Notes: generated from the letters alone by a model not told the origin. 41,764 nt of DNA from SZUA-229 sp041589455 (GCA_041589455.1 JBFHVQ010000020.1:1-41764), one strand, 5' to 3'; counted from the stretch's first letter, positions 1 through 9,169 are shown. Numbers and translations: made by a program.

Positions 1-42
1 ACTGAGTGCTCGACTGATTGGCTATGTCAGGATAAAAGTCAT

Positions 43-309
43 ATGGATGATAAGCCATATATACCCATTGCCTGTGGGGATTATGATATCTACGAAATTG
101 CCATTATGCAAAATCGTTTGTTGACATTGCGCATTCATGAATCGTTAAATAGTGATTCAATCATAAACGTTAAACCGCTGGCGCTTGAGATTGAAAAGGG
201 TGCTGAGTATTTAAAATATTCTCAGCCAGGGAATACAGGGGAATCACCCGCAAATGTTGAAAAAATTCGTCTGGATAAAATACAGAAAGCGGAAATAATT
301 AAGGCATGA
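43..309 (+). CDS. rof: Rho-binding antiterminator (Rof/YaeO family)
   Basis: An 88-residue protein that resembles the Rof/YaeO family, small acidic proteins that bind the Rho hexamer and inhibit Rho-dependent termination. Visible family marks are the N-terminal PIACGDYD segment (residues 8-15; PINCDDYD in the E. coli protein), an LLTLRI strand (26-31) and a C-terminal IRLDKI strand (75-80; LRLDKI in E. coli). Length matches the family (about 85 residues). The ATG at 43 follows AGGA at 29-32. The stop codon is immediately followed by the ATG of the next gene, so the two are probably co-transcribed. The assignment rests on motif memory and not on an alignment. The acidic Rho-contact residues were not checked. 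Confidence 0.8.
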   Translation: MDDKPYIPIACGDYDIYEIAIMQNRLLTLRIHESLNSDSIINVKPLALEIEKGAEYLKYSQPGNTGESPANVEKIRLDKIQKAEIIKA

Positions 310-1185
310 ATGATGTCTACACAATATATTTTTGATGGAACACCTGAAAATTTTAAAGAACTGGTCATTGGCAATTCAATGCGAGGGCCGGTTATGGTTA
401 ATTACTGGAGCGCCAGCGCAGGTCCCTGTATGCTCTTATGGCCGAGATTAGAGGCTATTGTTAACGAGTTTTGTGGCCAGTTCTTATTAATTAATATTAA
501 TACTGATAAATTCAAGTCATTTGTGCAGAACGAGCTTGGTATCAGAAGTGTGCCGACGATACAGATTTATTTTAATCAACAGGTTGTCGATGTGATTCAT
601 GGTGCTGAATCTGAGCAAAGTATTCGTCAAAGACTGGCCCGACACTTACCGCGTTCCTCAGATAGCCTGTTGGTTGAGTCAGTAAAACTTTATAATAATA
701 ATCAGGTCGACCAGGCCATCGAAGAGTTAAAAAAAATTCAGGCAATTGACCCTGAAAACCCCCGTGTTGCCACTTCAATTATCAAATTGTTATTTCGCGA
801 GTCACGTTTCGAGGAAATGCATGAGTACATAAAGTTGCAGTCATCAGCGGTTAAAAATAATGAAGAAGTGATTAGTCTGCAGACCCATGCTTACCTACAA
901 CAGGAAGCAGCGAATGTGGAAGATAATGAAGCGCTTGAAGTTGAGTTAAAAGCTGAACCAGAAAATGCGTCAGTGTTGTATCAGGCAGCAGCAGTAAAAG
1001 CGATCAATGACCAGCTTACAGAGGCGCTGGATATATTACTGAAAGTTCTTGTGGTTGATCCTGAGTACCGTAATCGTCTGCCTGCAAAGACCATGGTGCT
1101 ATTGATTAATGCACTGGGCAGTCAAACGGAAGAAGCCCGCAGATACCGTGCTCGTATGCTGGACGCCTTAGCAGAAAAAGCGTAA
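310..1185 (+). CDS. cnoX: CnoX/YbbN-like thioredoxin-TPR co-chaperone
   Basis: A 291-residue protein with an N-terminal thioredoxin fold (about residues 5-110) and a helical TPR-like C-terminal half. The usual WCGPC active site is replaced by SAGPC (residues 36-40), so the first catalytic cysteine is Ala37 and only Cys40 remains. The cis-proline region is present (RSVPTIQIY). E. coli CnoX (284 residues) also lacks the first cysteine; it protects substrates from oxidative aggregation by mixed-disulfide holding and hands them to chaperones. A similar holdase role is inferred here, not an oxidoreductase role. Either ATG of the ATGATG at 310-315 could start it. It abuts rof without a gap. Confidence 0.85.
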   Translation: MMSTQYIFDGTPENFKELVIGNSMRGPVMVNYWSASAGPCMLLWPRLEAIVNEFCGQFLLININTDKFKSFVQNELGIRSVPTIQIYFNQQVVDVIHGAESEQSIRQRLARHLPRSSDSLLVESVKLYNNNQVDQAIEELKKIQAIDPENPRVATSIIKLLFRESRFEEMHEYIKLQSSAVKNNEEVISLQTHAYLQQEAANVEDNEALEVELKAEPENASVLYQAAAVKAINDQLTEALDILLKVLVVDPEYRNRLPAKTMVLLINALGSQTEEARRYRARMLDALAEKA

Positions 1186-1200
1186 AGCGAGTCTGCTTAA

Positions 1201-1227
1201 GCTAAAAACAAAAGGAGGGGTTTTAGC
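1201..1227. terminator. Possible bidirectional hairpin between convergent genes
   Basis: GCTAAAA at 1201-1207 is the reverse complement of TTTTAGC at 1221-1227, giving a short stem with a 13-base loop. It lies between the stop codons of two converging genes. The stem ends are A/T rich, as needed for a terminator read from either side, but there is no long T-run beyond the stem, so termination is uncertain. Confidence 0.35.
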
Positions 1228-1233
1228 AAGTGG

Positions 1234-1608
1234 CTATCGACTGTCCATGAACTGCTCAATCATTATGACCAGCTGCTCATCAATCTGTTCTTCGAATTCA
1301 CTCAATGAGCGTTGAAACAGGCTTAGATATTTTTCACATTGTTCCCGAGTCAGTAGTTTATTGTTGAGCCTGTATTGAAGTTCGGGCAGGGATTTATCAA
1401 AGCGGGGAATAATATTCCATTGAACAAATTGATCATCAATTTTATTAAATCTTGTCTGGGCGAACTGACAGAAGTCTTCAACGAGCTCAGAGCCTGTCGG
1501 CCCTAAACAGCCAGCTTCTACTCTGTACTGTACATTTATTTTTCTATCATCAGGTATGGATTCGTTATTCATCATACTTATTTGTTTCCACGGTCTGAAT
1601 GTAATCAT
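1234..1608 (-). CDS. Conserved-looking hypothetical protein, function unknown
   Basis: A 124-residue open frame on the minus strand, converging on cnoX and diverging from fliQ. I do not recognise a named domain. It shows a VEAGCLGPTG motif (about residues 31-40) followed by LVEDFCQFAQ, and an acidic, helical C-terminus without membrane segments, so it should be a small cytoplasmic protein. The first ATG is at 1608; a pair of ATG codons at 1575 and 1572 (starting MNNES) gives a shorter and more plausible protein of about 112 residues. Its placement exactly where fliP would normally stand suggests a rearrangement point. It has no evident link to flagella. Confidence 0.6.
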   Translation of the reverse strand: MITFRPWKQISMMNNESIPDDRKINVQYRVEAGCLGPTGSELVEDFCQFAQTRFNKIDDQFVQWNIIPRFDKSLPELQYRLNNKLLTREQCEKYLSLFQRSLSEFEEQIDEQLVIMIEQFMDSR

Positions 1609-1658
1609 AGTGACTTGAAATCAAGGCTCAACGTAGAAAGTCAAATTCTTTTTAGTAT

Positions 1659-1674
1659 TGGCACCTATCCTGCA
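1659..1674 (+). promoter_or_regulatory. Sigma-54 (RpoN) promoter for fliQ operon
   Basis: The sequence TTGGCACCTATCCTGCA has GG at 1660-1661 and GC at 1672-1673, exactly 10 bases apart, matching the TGGCAC-N5-TTGCA consensus with one change in the -12 element. Predicted transcription start is near 1685, about 38 bases before the fliQ ATG. Mid-class flagellar genes in Pseudomonas and Vibrio are transcribed by RpoN with FleQ/FlrC activators, so this fits. No activator site was assigned. Confidence 0.75.
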
Positions 1675-1722
1675 GATCATGAGGTATGAAACAAAATTTG
1701 TCAAAATATCGACGGTGACGCT

Positions 1723-1992
1723 ATGAACCAGGATATGGTAATGCAACTCGCCTCACAAACGCTGTGGGTTACGATTCTTATCGGAGGCCCTTTGTTGTTG
1801 TCGGCACTAGCGATAGGTTTACTGGTCGGTATGTTTCAGGCAGCGACGCAAATCAATGAAATGACCCTGAGCTTTATTCCCAAGCTGGGTATACTGGTCG
1901 TTGCCTTATTAATTTTTGGCCCCTGGATGTTAACCACGATTGTTGACTTCACGCGTACCTTGATTACTGAGATCCCTCTCAGGTTAGGTTAG
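1723..1992 (+). CDS. fliQ: Flagellar export-gate protein FliQ
   Basis: An 89-residue protein with two long hydrophobic helices (about residues 14-40 and 52-78), the normal size and shape for FliQ. FliQ assembles with FliP and FliR into the helical export gate of the flagellar type III apparatus in the inner membrane. The IxxGPLLLSALAIGLLVG and FQAATQINEMTLSFIPK stretches are characteristic. It is the first gene of fliQ-fliR-flhB, 17 bases before fliR, and follows the sigma-54 promoter at 1659. In relatives fliP directly precedes fliQ; here it does not. Confidence 0.95.
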   Translation: MNQDMVMQLASQTLWVTILIGGPLLLSALAIGLLVGMFQAATQINEMTLSFIPKLGILVVALLIFGPWMLTTIVDFTRTLITEIPLRLG

Positions 1993-2009
1993 CTCTATGA
2001 GGCAAGTTC

Positions 2010-2789
2010 ATGTTAAGCCTTAGTGTTGAGCAAATAGCGATCTGGTTAGGAGGTTTTTTCTGGCCCTTTGTGCGTATCAGCGCCATGATGATGGCTGCAC
2101 CGGTATTTGGTGCTCGTATGATGCCAGTACGTATTCGTATTATTCTGGCATTTACCATCAGTGTACTGAGTGCGCCACTATTACCCCCGGTGCCTGCTGT
2201 TGATCCAATTTCATTTGATGCCGCAGGTATTATTCTGCAGCAGATACTGATTGGTGTGTCCATGGGCTTTATCGTACAAATGGTTTTTCAGGCGCTGGTG
2301 GTGGCTGGTGAAGCGATTGCTAATAGTATGGGCCTGGGCTTTGCTCGTATGGTTGATCCCGCCAATGGGGTTCAGGTGCCAGTAATTTCTCAGTTTTTTA
2401 TGGTGATGGCAACGTTATTGTTCGTCATTATGAATGGCCATTTGTTACTGATTCAACTGGTGATTCGCAGCTTCGAAATCATTCCTGTGGGAGAAACAGG
2501 CCTGTCAGTACCCGCCTTTAGGGCCATTGTCGGCTGGGCTGCAGAAATGTTTGCAGGTGGATTGATGGTGGCTTTGCCAGCAGTCACAGCATTACTGGTG
2601 GTTAATGTGGCAATGGGTGTTATTACCCGTGCAGCTCCTCAACTCAATATATTTGCAGTGGGTTTCCCGTTAATGATCATGTTGGGTTTTGTCTTCCTGA
2701 TGGTTAGCCTTCCCAGTATATTTGCTCAGTTCACCCAGCTGTTAATGGCCAGCTTCGAAAGTATAAGCCAGGTTCTGGAGATGCGTTGA
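2010..2789 (+). CDS. fliR: Flagellar export-gate protein FliR
   Basis: A 259-residue membrane protein of usual FliR length with about six hydrophobic segments. FliR pairs with FliP and FliQ at the centre of the export gate, and its C-terminal part contacts FlhB. The central GEAIANSMGLGFARMVDP segment (about residues 106-123) and the later RAAPQLNIFAVGFPL segment are typical. Its stop codon shares a base with the ATG of flhB at 2789 (TGATG), indicating translational coupling. Confidence 0.95.
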   Translation: MLSLSVEQIAIWLGGFFWPFVRISAMMMAAPVFGARMMPVRIRIILAFTISVLSAPLLPPVPAVDPISFDAAGIILQQILIGVSMGFIVQMVFQALVVAGEAIANSMGLGFARMVDPANGVQVPVISQFFMVMATLLFVIMNGHLLLIQLVIRSFEIIPVGETGLSVPAFRAIVGWAAEMFAGGLMVALPAVTALLVVNVAMGVITRAAPQLNIFAVGFPLMIMLGFVFLMVSLPSIFAQFTQLLMASFESISQVLEMR

Positions 2790-3949
2790 TGGCAGAGTCA
2801 GAAAACGGTCAGGAACGTTCCGAACAACCCACCCCCAAACGACTTGATGATGCCCGAAAAAAGGGTCAGATAGCCCGTTCCCGTGACTTTAATACCATGA
2901 TGATTATCGCTGTATCTGCAACCGCATTAATCATGATCGGTCAGTCCATGGTGGCGGATATAAGCCTGCTCATGAATACCTATTTTCAGCCTACGCGAAC
3001 AGATATTTTTGATCCCATAGGCGTTATTCGCTGGTTTTATTCGGCCATTTTTGATGGTCTCTGGGTTATTGTGCCGTTTCTGGCATTGACTCTTGTGATC
3101 GCCTTACTTGCGCCAATTATGGTTGGTGGCTGGGCCTTTAGCAGTGAAGCGTTGGCGCCCAAACTTAGCAAAATCAACCCTATTAAAGGGCTGAAGCGGG
3201 TGTTCTCCGCGAAAGGCCTGATGGAGCTGGTTAAAGCCATGGCAAAGTTTCTACTGGTTGCAGCGGTAGCATTATTGGTGATTGGCACAAACGTATCTGA
3301 TTATCTGAGTCTTGGCTCAATGCCAAAGGAAGCTGCGCTGGCGAGTGCAGGTGAGCTAATTACCTGGGCCTTCCTGTTTTTGACAGTTGCGCTGATGGTG
3401 ATCGCTGCGATTGACGTACCCTTTCAGATTTATGAACACAAAAAACAAATAAAAATGACGCTGCAGGAAGTCAAAGATGAAATGAAAGATACTGAAGGCA
3501 AGCCTGAAGTGAAGAGCAAGGTTCGTCAGTTGCAGCGCCAGATGGCAGAAGCTCGAATGATGGAGGCGATACCCGAAGCAGATGTGGTGGTTACCAATCC
3601 GACCCACTTTGCGGTTGCGCTTAAATATGACACAGAGAATATGGCTGCACCCATGGTAGTGGCCAAAGGGGCGGACTTTGTGGCCTCAAATATTCGTCAG
3701 GTTGCCACGGCCAATGAAATATTATTGGTGGAAACACCACCTTTGGCACGAGCCTTGTATCACAGTACTGAAATTGGAGAGGAAATACCCCACGGTCTTT
3801 ATGTGGCGGTTGCTCAGGTACTGGCATACGTCTTTCAGCTTAGAGATGTACAAAAAAATGGCGGCAAAAAACCGTCACAGCCATCCCCCGAGATTCCTGA
3901 AGAATTCGAGAAGTTTCTCAATATGCCTGGGGATGATCCCTTGCATTAA
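2789..3949 (+). CDS. flhB: Flagellar export switch protein FlhB
   Basis: A 386-residue protein when started at the ATG at 2789, which reads MAESENGQERSEQPTPKR, the standard FlhB N-terminus. A TTG one codon upstream extends the frame but is not needed. Four membrane helices occupy roughly residues 30-210, followed by a cytoplasmic domain with the NPTH autocleavage motif at residues 270-273. Cleavage between Asn and Pro lets FlhB switch export from rod/hook to filament substrates. The gene overlaps fliR by one base and is followed 26 bases later by flhA. Confidence 0.96.
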   Translation: MAESENGQERSEQPTPKRLDDARKKGQIARSRDFNTMMIIAVSATALIMIGQSMVADISLLMNTYFQPTRTDIFDPIGVIRWFYSAIFDGLWVIVPFLALTLVIALLAPIMVGGWAFSSEALAPKLSKINPIKGLKRVFSAKGLMELVKAMAKFLLVAAVALLVIGTNVSDYLSLGSMPKEAALASAGELITWAFLFLTVALMVIAAIDVPFQIYEHKKQIKMTLQEVKDEMKDTEGKPEVKSKVRQLQRQMAEARMMEAIPEADVVVTNPTHFAVALKYDTENMAAPMVVAKGADFVASNIRQVATANEILLVETPPLARALYHSTEIGEEIPHGLYVAVAQVLAYVFQLRDVQKNGGKKPSQPSPEIPEEFEKFLNMPGDDPLH

Positions 3950-3975
3950 CAGGCAAACAATAGAGTGGTAGAGAG

Positions 3976-6060
3976 ATGGAAGCGGTATTAAATAATCTAC
4001 AGAGTTTGACCCGACGTGGTCTCTTGGCGCCATTGATGGTGATTATGCTGATGGCAATGATGATTGTGCCAATGCCGCCGATTGCCCTCGACCTGTTCTT
4101 TACCTTCAATATCTGTTTATCGGTGATTGTATTACTGGTGTGTGTATACGCTGGGCGGCCGCTGGATTTTGTCATCTTCCCCACGATTATACTGGTCGCC
4201 ACTTTATTTCGTCTGGCTTTGAATGTGGCATCGACCCGTGTGGTATTACTGGAAGGTCATACCGGTACTGGTGCTGCAGGGTCAGTGATTGAATCGTTCG
4301 GTGAGTTTGTTATTGGTGGTAACTATGCCGTTGGTCTGGTGGTGTTTTCGATTCTGGTGATTATTAACTTTGTTGTGGTCACCAAGGGTGCGGGCCGTGT
4401 GTCAGAAGTTAGCGCGCGTTTCACCCTGGATGCGATGCCCGGTAAGCAGATGGCGATTGATGCAGATCTGAACTCGGGTCTGATCGGTCAGGATGAAGCT
4501 AGAAAGCGCCGCGAAGAAATTGCTTCTGAAGCAGACTTCTATGGGTCAATGGATGGTGCCAGTAAGTTTGTACGCGGCGATGCTGTAGCAGGCATTCTGA
4601 TCCTGATTATCAATATTGTTGGTGGGCTGACAATTGGTCTGGCGCAACATGATATGGCGCTGTCTGATGCAGTCCGTAACTATACCTTGTTGACCATCGG
4701 TGATGGTCTGGTTGCGCAGATTCCCTCTTTATTATTATCGAGTGCAACAGCCATCATAATCACGCGTGATTCTCGCAGTCATGATATTGGTGAACAGATC
4801 AAAAAACAGATGTTCACTAATACCAAAGTGCTGTGGGTAACTGCGGCGATTGTAGGCATTCTGGGGGCTATTCCAGGTATGCCAAACTTTGCATTTTTAA
4901 GCATTGCAGCGGCTTTAGTTGGTGCTGCCAAGTGGATAGACCACAAGCAGGAGGAGCAGGAGCTGACGGAGAGAGTACAACTGGAAGAAAAGCCTTTAGA
5001 ACCTCCTGCACCCAAAGAGTTGTCTTGGGATGATGTGCAGCCAGTTGACCCCATAGGCCTGGAAGTTGGTTATGGCTTGATACCTATGGTGGATAAAAAT
5101 CAGGATGGCCAGCTACTGGGGCGTATTAAAGGTGTACGTAAAAAGCTATCCCAGGAACTGGGTTTTCTAGTGCACACCGTACACATTCGGGACAATCTGG
5201 ACTTAAGTCCAACGGCATATCGAATTACTTTAAATGGGGTGCCTGTTGCAGAAAATGCAGTGCACCCAGAGCGTGAGTTGGCGATTAACCCTGGCCAGGT
5301 ATATGGTGAGTTACAGGGAATTCCCGGCAAGGACCCAGCCTATGGGCTGGAAGCTGTGTGGATTGAACCAGGTTTACGTGATCATGCACAAACGCTGGGT
5401 TACACCGTGGTAGATGCCTCAACCGTAGTAGCGACACATCTAAACCAGATATTGCACGATAACGCACATGACCTACTGGGTCATGAGGAAGTCCAGCAAC
5501 TGATGGACAAGCTGGCGAAACAGTCACCGAAACTGGTTGAAGATCTGATTCCCAATACTCTGTCACTGAGCACGGTACTCAAAGTGATGCAGAATCTGCT
5601 AAGCGAAGGAGTTTCTGTTCGAGATGTTCGCACCATTGCTGAAGTACTATCTGAGCAAGGCGCTCGAACACAGGATCCGCTGGAGCTGACATCCCTGGTG
5701 CGTGTGGCATTAGGTCGAGCGATTGTGCAGCAGCTGGCAGGCATTGATCAGGAATTACCTGTTATTACTTTAGAGCCCTCGCTCGAGCAGTTACTGATGC
5801 AATCAGCACAGAATGTCAGTGAAGGTGCTATGGGTATTGAGCCTGGTCTGACGGAGCGTATGTTTAAATCGCTGGAGGAAGCGACACGACAGCAGGAGAT
5901 GGATGGTCAGCCGGCGATACTGGTAGTTGCACCCGGCCTGCGCCTCTGGTTGGCACAGTTGGTTCGACACTCTATTGCCGGCTTAAGTGTGCTGTCTTAT
6001 AGCGAAATCCCCGATAATCGAAGTATCAAGGTGGTTGCAGCCGTTGGTGCTAATCAATAA
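3976..6060 (+). CDS. flhA: Flagellar export protein FlhA
   Basis: A 694-residue protein of normal FlhA length. About eight membrane helices fill residues 17-320. The cytoplasmic FHIPEP signature region is visible as RVSEVSARFTLDAMPGKQ and the following IDADLNSGLIGQDEAR segment (around residues 140-175). The soluble C-terminal half (about 350-694) forms the nonameric docking ring for export chaperones and substrates. FlhA couples proton flow to export together with FlhB. GGTAGAGAG just before the ATG serves as ribosome site. Confidence 0.97.
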   Translation: MEAVLNNLQSLTRRGLLAPLMVIMLMAMMIVPMPPIALDLFFTFNICLSVIVLLVCVYAGRPLDFVIFPTIILVATLFRLALNVASTRVVLLEGHTGTGAAGSVIESFGEFVIGGNYAVGLVVFSILVIINFVVVTKGAGRVSEVSARFTLDAMPGKQMAIDADLNSGLIGQDEARKRREEIASEADFYGSMDGASKFVRGDAVAGILILIINIVGGLTIGLAQHDMALSDAVRNYTLLTIGDGLVAQIPSLLLSSATAIIITRDSRSHDIGEQIKKQMFTNTKVLWVTAAIVGILGAIPGMPNFAFLSIAAALVGAAKWIDHKQEEQELTERVQLEEKPLEPPAPKELSWDDVQPVDPIGLEVGYGLIPMVDKNQDGQLLGRIKGVRKKLSQELGFLVHTVHIRDNLDLSPTAYRITLNGVPVAENAVHPERELAINPGQVYGELQGIPGKDPAYGLEAVWIEPGLRDHAQTLGYTVVDASTVVATHLNQILHDNAHDLLGHEEVQQLMDKLAKQSPKLVEDLIPNTLSLSTVLKVMQNLLSEGVSVRDVRTIAEVLSEQGARTQDPLELTSLVRVALGRAIVQQLAGIDQELPVITLEPSLEQLLMQSAQNVSEGAMGIEPGLTERMFKSLEEATRQQEMDGQPAILVVAPGLRLWLAQLVRHSIAGLSVLSYSEIPDNRSIKVVAAVGANQ

Positions 6061-6110
6061 TTGAAAATGATAATGATGAAATTGAATAGCCTACAAACTG
6101 GAGAAGTGTC

Positions 6111-7484
6111 ATGCAGGTAAAAAGATTCGTGGCAGAAGATATGCGGACCGCCATGCGTGGCGTTAAAGAAGAGTTAGGTGGTGAAGCCGTTATTCTTTCT
6201 AATCGAGTCGTCGACGGCCAGGTTGAGATACTGGCGGCACGGGATTACGATGAAAATCTAATTAATACGGCGCTTAATCGTAGCCTGGCTGAAACCAGAC
6301 CCAATGGTGCGGCGGCGCATTATGAACGCGAGGCTGCTTTACGTGAGCTGCAGCAGAGTGAAGAGGCAGATACTCAACTTGAACCTGAAGATGTCACACA
6401 GTCTCAGGCGAGTGAGTCGCCACCGCTTGTAGCTCAGGCAAAGACTAAAGTAACCGAGTCGGAGCCTTTGAGAAATCAGACAGATCATGAAGATCAGCAT
6501 TATCATCAGGCGGCAGGTTTGTTCCAGGCGCCAAATACACTGCTTACCGATAGCGTGCTGGAGATGCGCAATGAGCTTAAGTCACTGCGAAATATGATTG
6601 AAAACCAGAGGGTGTTGGGTGAATGGAGTGAAATGGCCAGTAAGCACCCATTGCGTGTTTCTCTGTATAAGCAGCTCAGCGAGCTAGGTCTGAGTCAGGA
6701 TGTCTGTAAATATCTGGCAAAGGGTCTAGATAGTGCCAGTGATCTTGAGCATGCGATGCAGGCTGCTCTAAAACAGTTGATACATCAGTTGAAACCGGCG
6801 AAGGATGATGTTCTAGCTCAGGGAGGCACCTATGCAATGATCGGTCCTACCGGTGTTGGGAAAACCACCACCATTGCTAAGTTGGCTGCCCGATTTGCAA
6901 TGCAGCATGGGCAGAAGCAAGTTGCCCTGATTAGTACGGACACATACCGAATTGGTGCTCATGAGCAGCTTATGACTTATGGGCGCCTGTTGGGTGTGGC
7001 GGTGTATTCAGCCAATGATGTGACTGAGCTGCAGCAGTTGTTACTTAAACTGCAGGATAAAAAACTGGTGTTGATTGATACTGCAGGCATGAGTCAGCGA
7101 GATCTTGGGATTAGCCAGCAGTTTGCGCACCTGAGTCATCCTGCAAACCGTATCAAGCCATACCTGGTACTTTCAGCCAATGCGCAGCTATCCACACTGG
7201 ATGAAGTCATCACGGCTTTTAAGGCAGCCAATCCGGTAGGGTGTGTTCTCACAAAGCTGGATGAAGCGGCAAGTCTGGGTGGTATTCTTAGCGCCTTGCT
7301 TAAGCATCAACTGGCTGCTGCCTATTACAGTAATGGCCAGAAGGTTCCTGAAGATTTACAGCCTGCTAATGCAGCTGGATTAGTAAAGCTGGCTATCCAG
7401 CAAGCTAAAAAGCATAAAGAGTCCATTGAAGATGAGTTTCTTGCAGCGACATTTATGAATCAGGAAAATGACTTAAGAATATAG
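6111..7484 (+). CDS. flhF: Flagellar placement GTPase FlhF (SRP-type)
   Basis: A 457-residue SRP-family GTPase. It has a basic N-terminal B region starting MQVKRFVAEDMRTAMRGVK, a variable linker (about residues 70-150), and an NG domain with the P-loop GPTGVGKTTTIAKLA from residue 245, a DTYRIGAHEQL motif and DTAG (G3). In polar flagellates FlhF marks the cell pole where the export apparatus is built, and its GTPase is stimulated by FlhG. GGAG lies 8 bases ahead of the ATG. flhG follows after 78 bases. Confidence 0.95.
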   Translation: MQVKRFVAEDMRTAMRGVKEELGGEAVILSNRVVDGQVEILAARDYDENLINTALNRSLAETRPNGAAAHYEREAALRELQQSEEADTQLEPEDVTQSQASESPPLVAQAKTKVTESEPLRNQTDHEDQHYHQAAGLFQAPNTLLTDSVLEMRNELKSLRNMIENQRVLGEWSEMASKHPLRVSLYKQLSELGLSQDVCKYLAKGLDSASDLEHAMQAALKQLIHQLKPAKDDVLAQGGTYAMIGPTGVGKTTTIAKLAARFAMQHGQKQVALISTDTYRIGAHEQLMTYGRLLGVAVYSANDVTELQQLLLKLQDKKLVLIDTAGMSQRDLGISQQFAHLSHPANRIKPYLVLSANAQLSTLDEVITAFKAANPVGCVLTKLDEAASLGGILSALLKHQLAAAYYSNGQKVPEDLQPANAAGLVKLAIQQAKKHKESIEDEFLAATFMNQENDLRI

Positions 7485-7562
7485 CTTTTAAGATTTATTT
7501 CAGTTGAGTAAAGAGGTAATAGCGTAGCTCTTCTATAATTAGTCTATGATATAGCTATTAAC

Positions 7563-8417
7563 ATGAATGATAAGGCGACAGGCAAAAGGCGGATGGTAGC
7601 TAAAAAACCCGTACGGGTGATTGCAGTAAGTAGTGGTAAAGGTGGTGTGGGTAAAACCAATGCCTCTGTAAATCTATCCTTAGCGATGGCTGAACTTGGA
7701 CAGAATGTTCTTTTGATGGATGCTGATCTAGGTCTGGCCAATGTCGATTTATTACTGGGTTTGCATTCGCCTTATAACCTGTCCCATGTTATTTCTGGTG
7801 AGCGCTCTCTGGAAGAAGTGATCGTTGAAGCATCGGATGGCTTGAAAATTATTCCAGCAGCCTCTGGTGTGCAACAAATGGCAGAACTAAGTCGTGAGGA
7901 ACACGCGGGTGTGATTCGTGCATTCAGTGATTTGAAAATGCCGCTGGACACACTGGTTATTGATACAGCTGCGGGTATATCTGATGGTGTTATCAGCTTT
8001 CTGAAGGCATCCCATGAGGTCATTGTTGTTGTATGTAATGAGCCAACATCATTAACCGATGCTTATGCCCTGATAAAAGTGATGTCAGAAGACCACGGTG
8101 TTTTCAAGTTTAATGTACTGGCTAATTCAGTCAGAGATTCCCAGGAAGGTATCAAGCTGTTTAAGAAACTGACTCGAGTAACCGATTATTATCTGGATGT
8201 TACTATGGGTTACCTGGGTGCGATTCCACATGATGAATACCTGGTTAAGGCGGTAAAAAAACAGAAGGCGGTGTTACAGGCTTATCCACAATGCCCATCA
8301 TCACTTGCCTTCAGAAAACTTGCGAAAGAAATAATGCGCTGGCCATTACCCAGTTCAGCCTCAGGGCATCTGGAGTTTTTTGTGGAACGTTTAATTAAAT
8401 TTAGTGCCGCTGGTTAG
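7563..8417 (+). CDS. flhG: Flagellar number regulator FlhG/FleN (MinD-type ATPase)
   Basis: A 284-residue ParA/MinD-type ATPase with the deviant Walker A GKGGVGKT at residues 25-32, DADLGLANVDLLLG, and a DTAAGI motif. FlhG limits flagellar number by countering FlhF and FleQ-type activators. The N-terminal DKATGKRRM (residues 3-11) aligns with the DQAxxLR activator helix of FlhG, which argues for the ATG at 7563 despite its weak ribosome site, but two key positions differ (Q to K and L to K). fliA follows after 20 bases. Confidence 0.94.
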   Translation: MNDKATGKRRMVAKKPVRVIAVSSGKGGVGKTNASVNLSLAMAELGQNVLLMDADLGLANVDLLLGLHSPYNLSHVISGERSLEEVIVEASDGLKIIPAASGVQQMAELSREEHAGVIRAFSDLKMPLDTLVIDTAAGISDGVISFLKASHEVIVVVCNEPTSLTDAYALIKVMSEDHGVFKFNVLANSVRDSQEGIKLFKKLTRVTDYYLDVTMGYLGAIPHDEYLVKAVKKQKAVLQAYPQCPSSLAFRKLAKEIMRWPLPSSASGHLEFFVERLIKFSAAG

Positions 8418-8437
8418 TTGTCAGGAGTGCTAATTAA

Positions 8438-9169
8438 GTGCCAATGAATGCAGGACACACAATGTACTCTGATATACAAAAGGATCAGCGTGATCAGCGT
8501 ATTCTTGAAAATATCAGTTTAGTAAAGCGTATTGCTTACCATCTGGTGGCGCGCTTGCCTTCCAGTGTGCAGGTCGATGATCTGATACAGGCAGGTATGT
8601 TAGGGCTTATCGAGGCTTCAAAGCATTATGACCCTTCGCAAGGGGCGAGCTTTGAAACCTATGCAGGGATACGGGTGCGCGGTGCCATGCTCGATGATGT
8701 GCGCCATGCTGACTGGTCACCCAGATCATTGCATCGCAAAATGCGTCAGATGCGCGAAGCGATTCAGGAAATTGAAAACACTACAGGTAGGGACGCTAAA
8801 GACCAGGAAGTTGCAGAGAGAATGAATATCACGCTGGATGAATTGCATACGATTAAACGTGATAATGCAAGTTCGCAAATATTTAGTCTGGATCAGACAG
8901 AAGATGACCCTGGACAGCAGGGGCGCTTACGATCAGGAATAAATGATCCATTGGAAACCTTGCAAAATGACAGTTTTAAAATGAGACTGGTTGAGGTTAT
9001 TGCGACTTTAAGTGAACGAGAGCAGCTGGTTATGTCGCTTTACTATAACGAAGAGCTAAATTTAAAAGAAATTGGTCAGGTACTGGATATTTCAGAATCG
9101 AGAGTTTGTCAGGTCCATAGTCAGGCACTTAAGAATATCCGTGCCAGGATGAAAGACTGGCAGGAGTAA
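8438..9169 (+). CDS. fliA: Flagellar sigma factor FliA (sigma-28)
   Basis: A sigma-70 family protein of about 240 residues with region 2 (LVKRIAYHLVARLPSSVQVD, then DLIQAGMLGLIEASKHYD), region 3, and a region 4 helix-turn-helix (LSEREQLVMSLYY and LKEIGQVLDISESRVCQVHS). FliA directs RNA polymerase to late flagellar and chemotaxis promoters. Three starts are possible: GTG at 8438 with AGGAG at 8422-8426, ATG at 8444 (MNAGHTMY, which best resembles the Pseudomonas N-terminus), and ATG at 8462 with AGGA six bases ahead. The longest is listed; the choice changes only 2 to 8 residues. Confidence 0.95.
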   Translation: MPMNAGHTMYSDIQKDQRDQRILENISLVKRIAYHLVARLPSSVQVDDLIQAGMLGLIEASKHYDPSQGASFETYAGIRVRGAMLDDVRHADWSPRSLHRKMRQMREAIQEIENTTGRDAKDQEVAERMNITLDELHTIKRDNASSQIFSLDQTEDDPGQQGRLRSGINDPLETLQNDSFKMRLVEVIATLSEREQLVMSLYYNEELNLKEIGQVLDISESRVCQVHSQALKNIRARMKDWQE

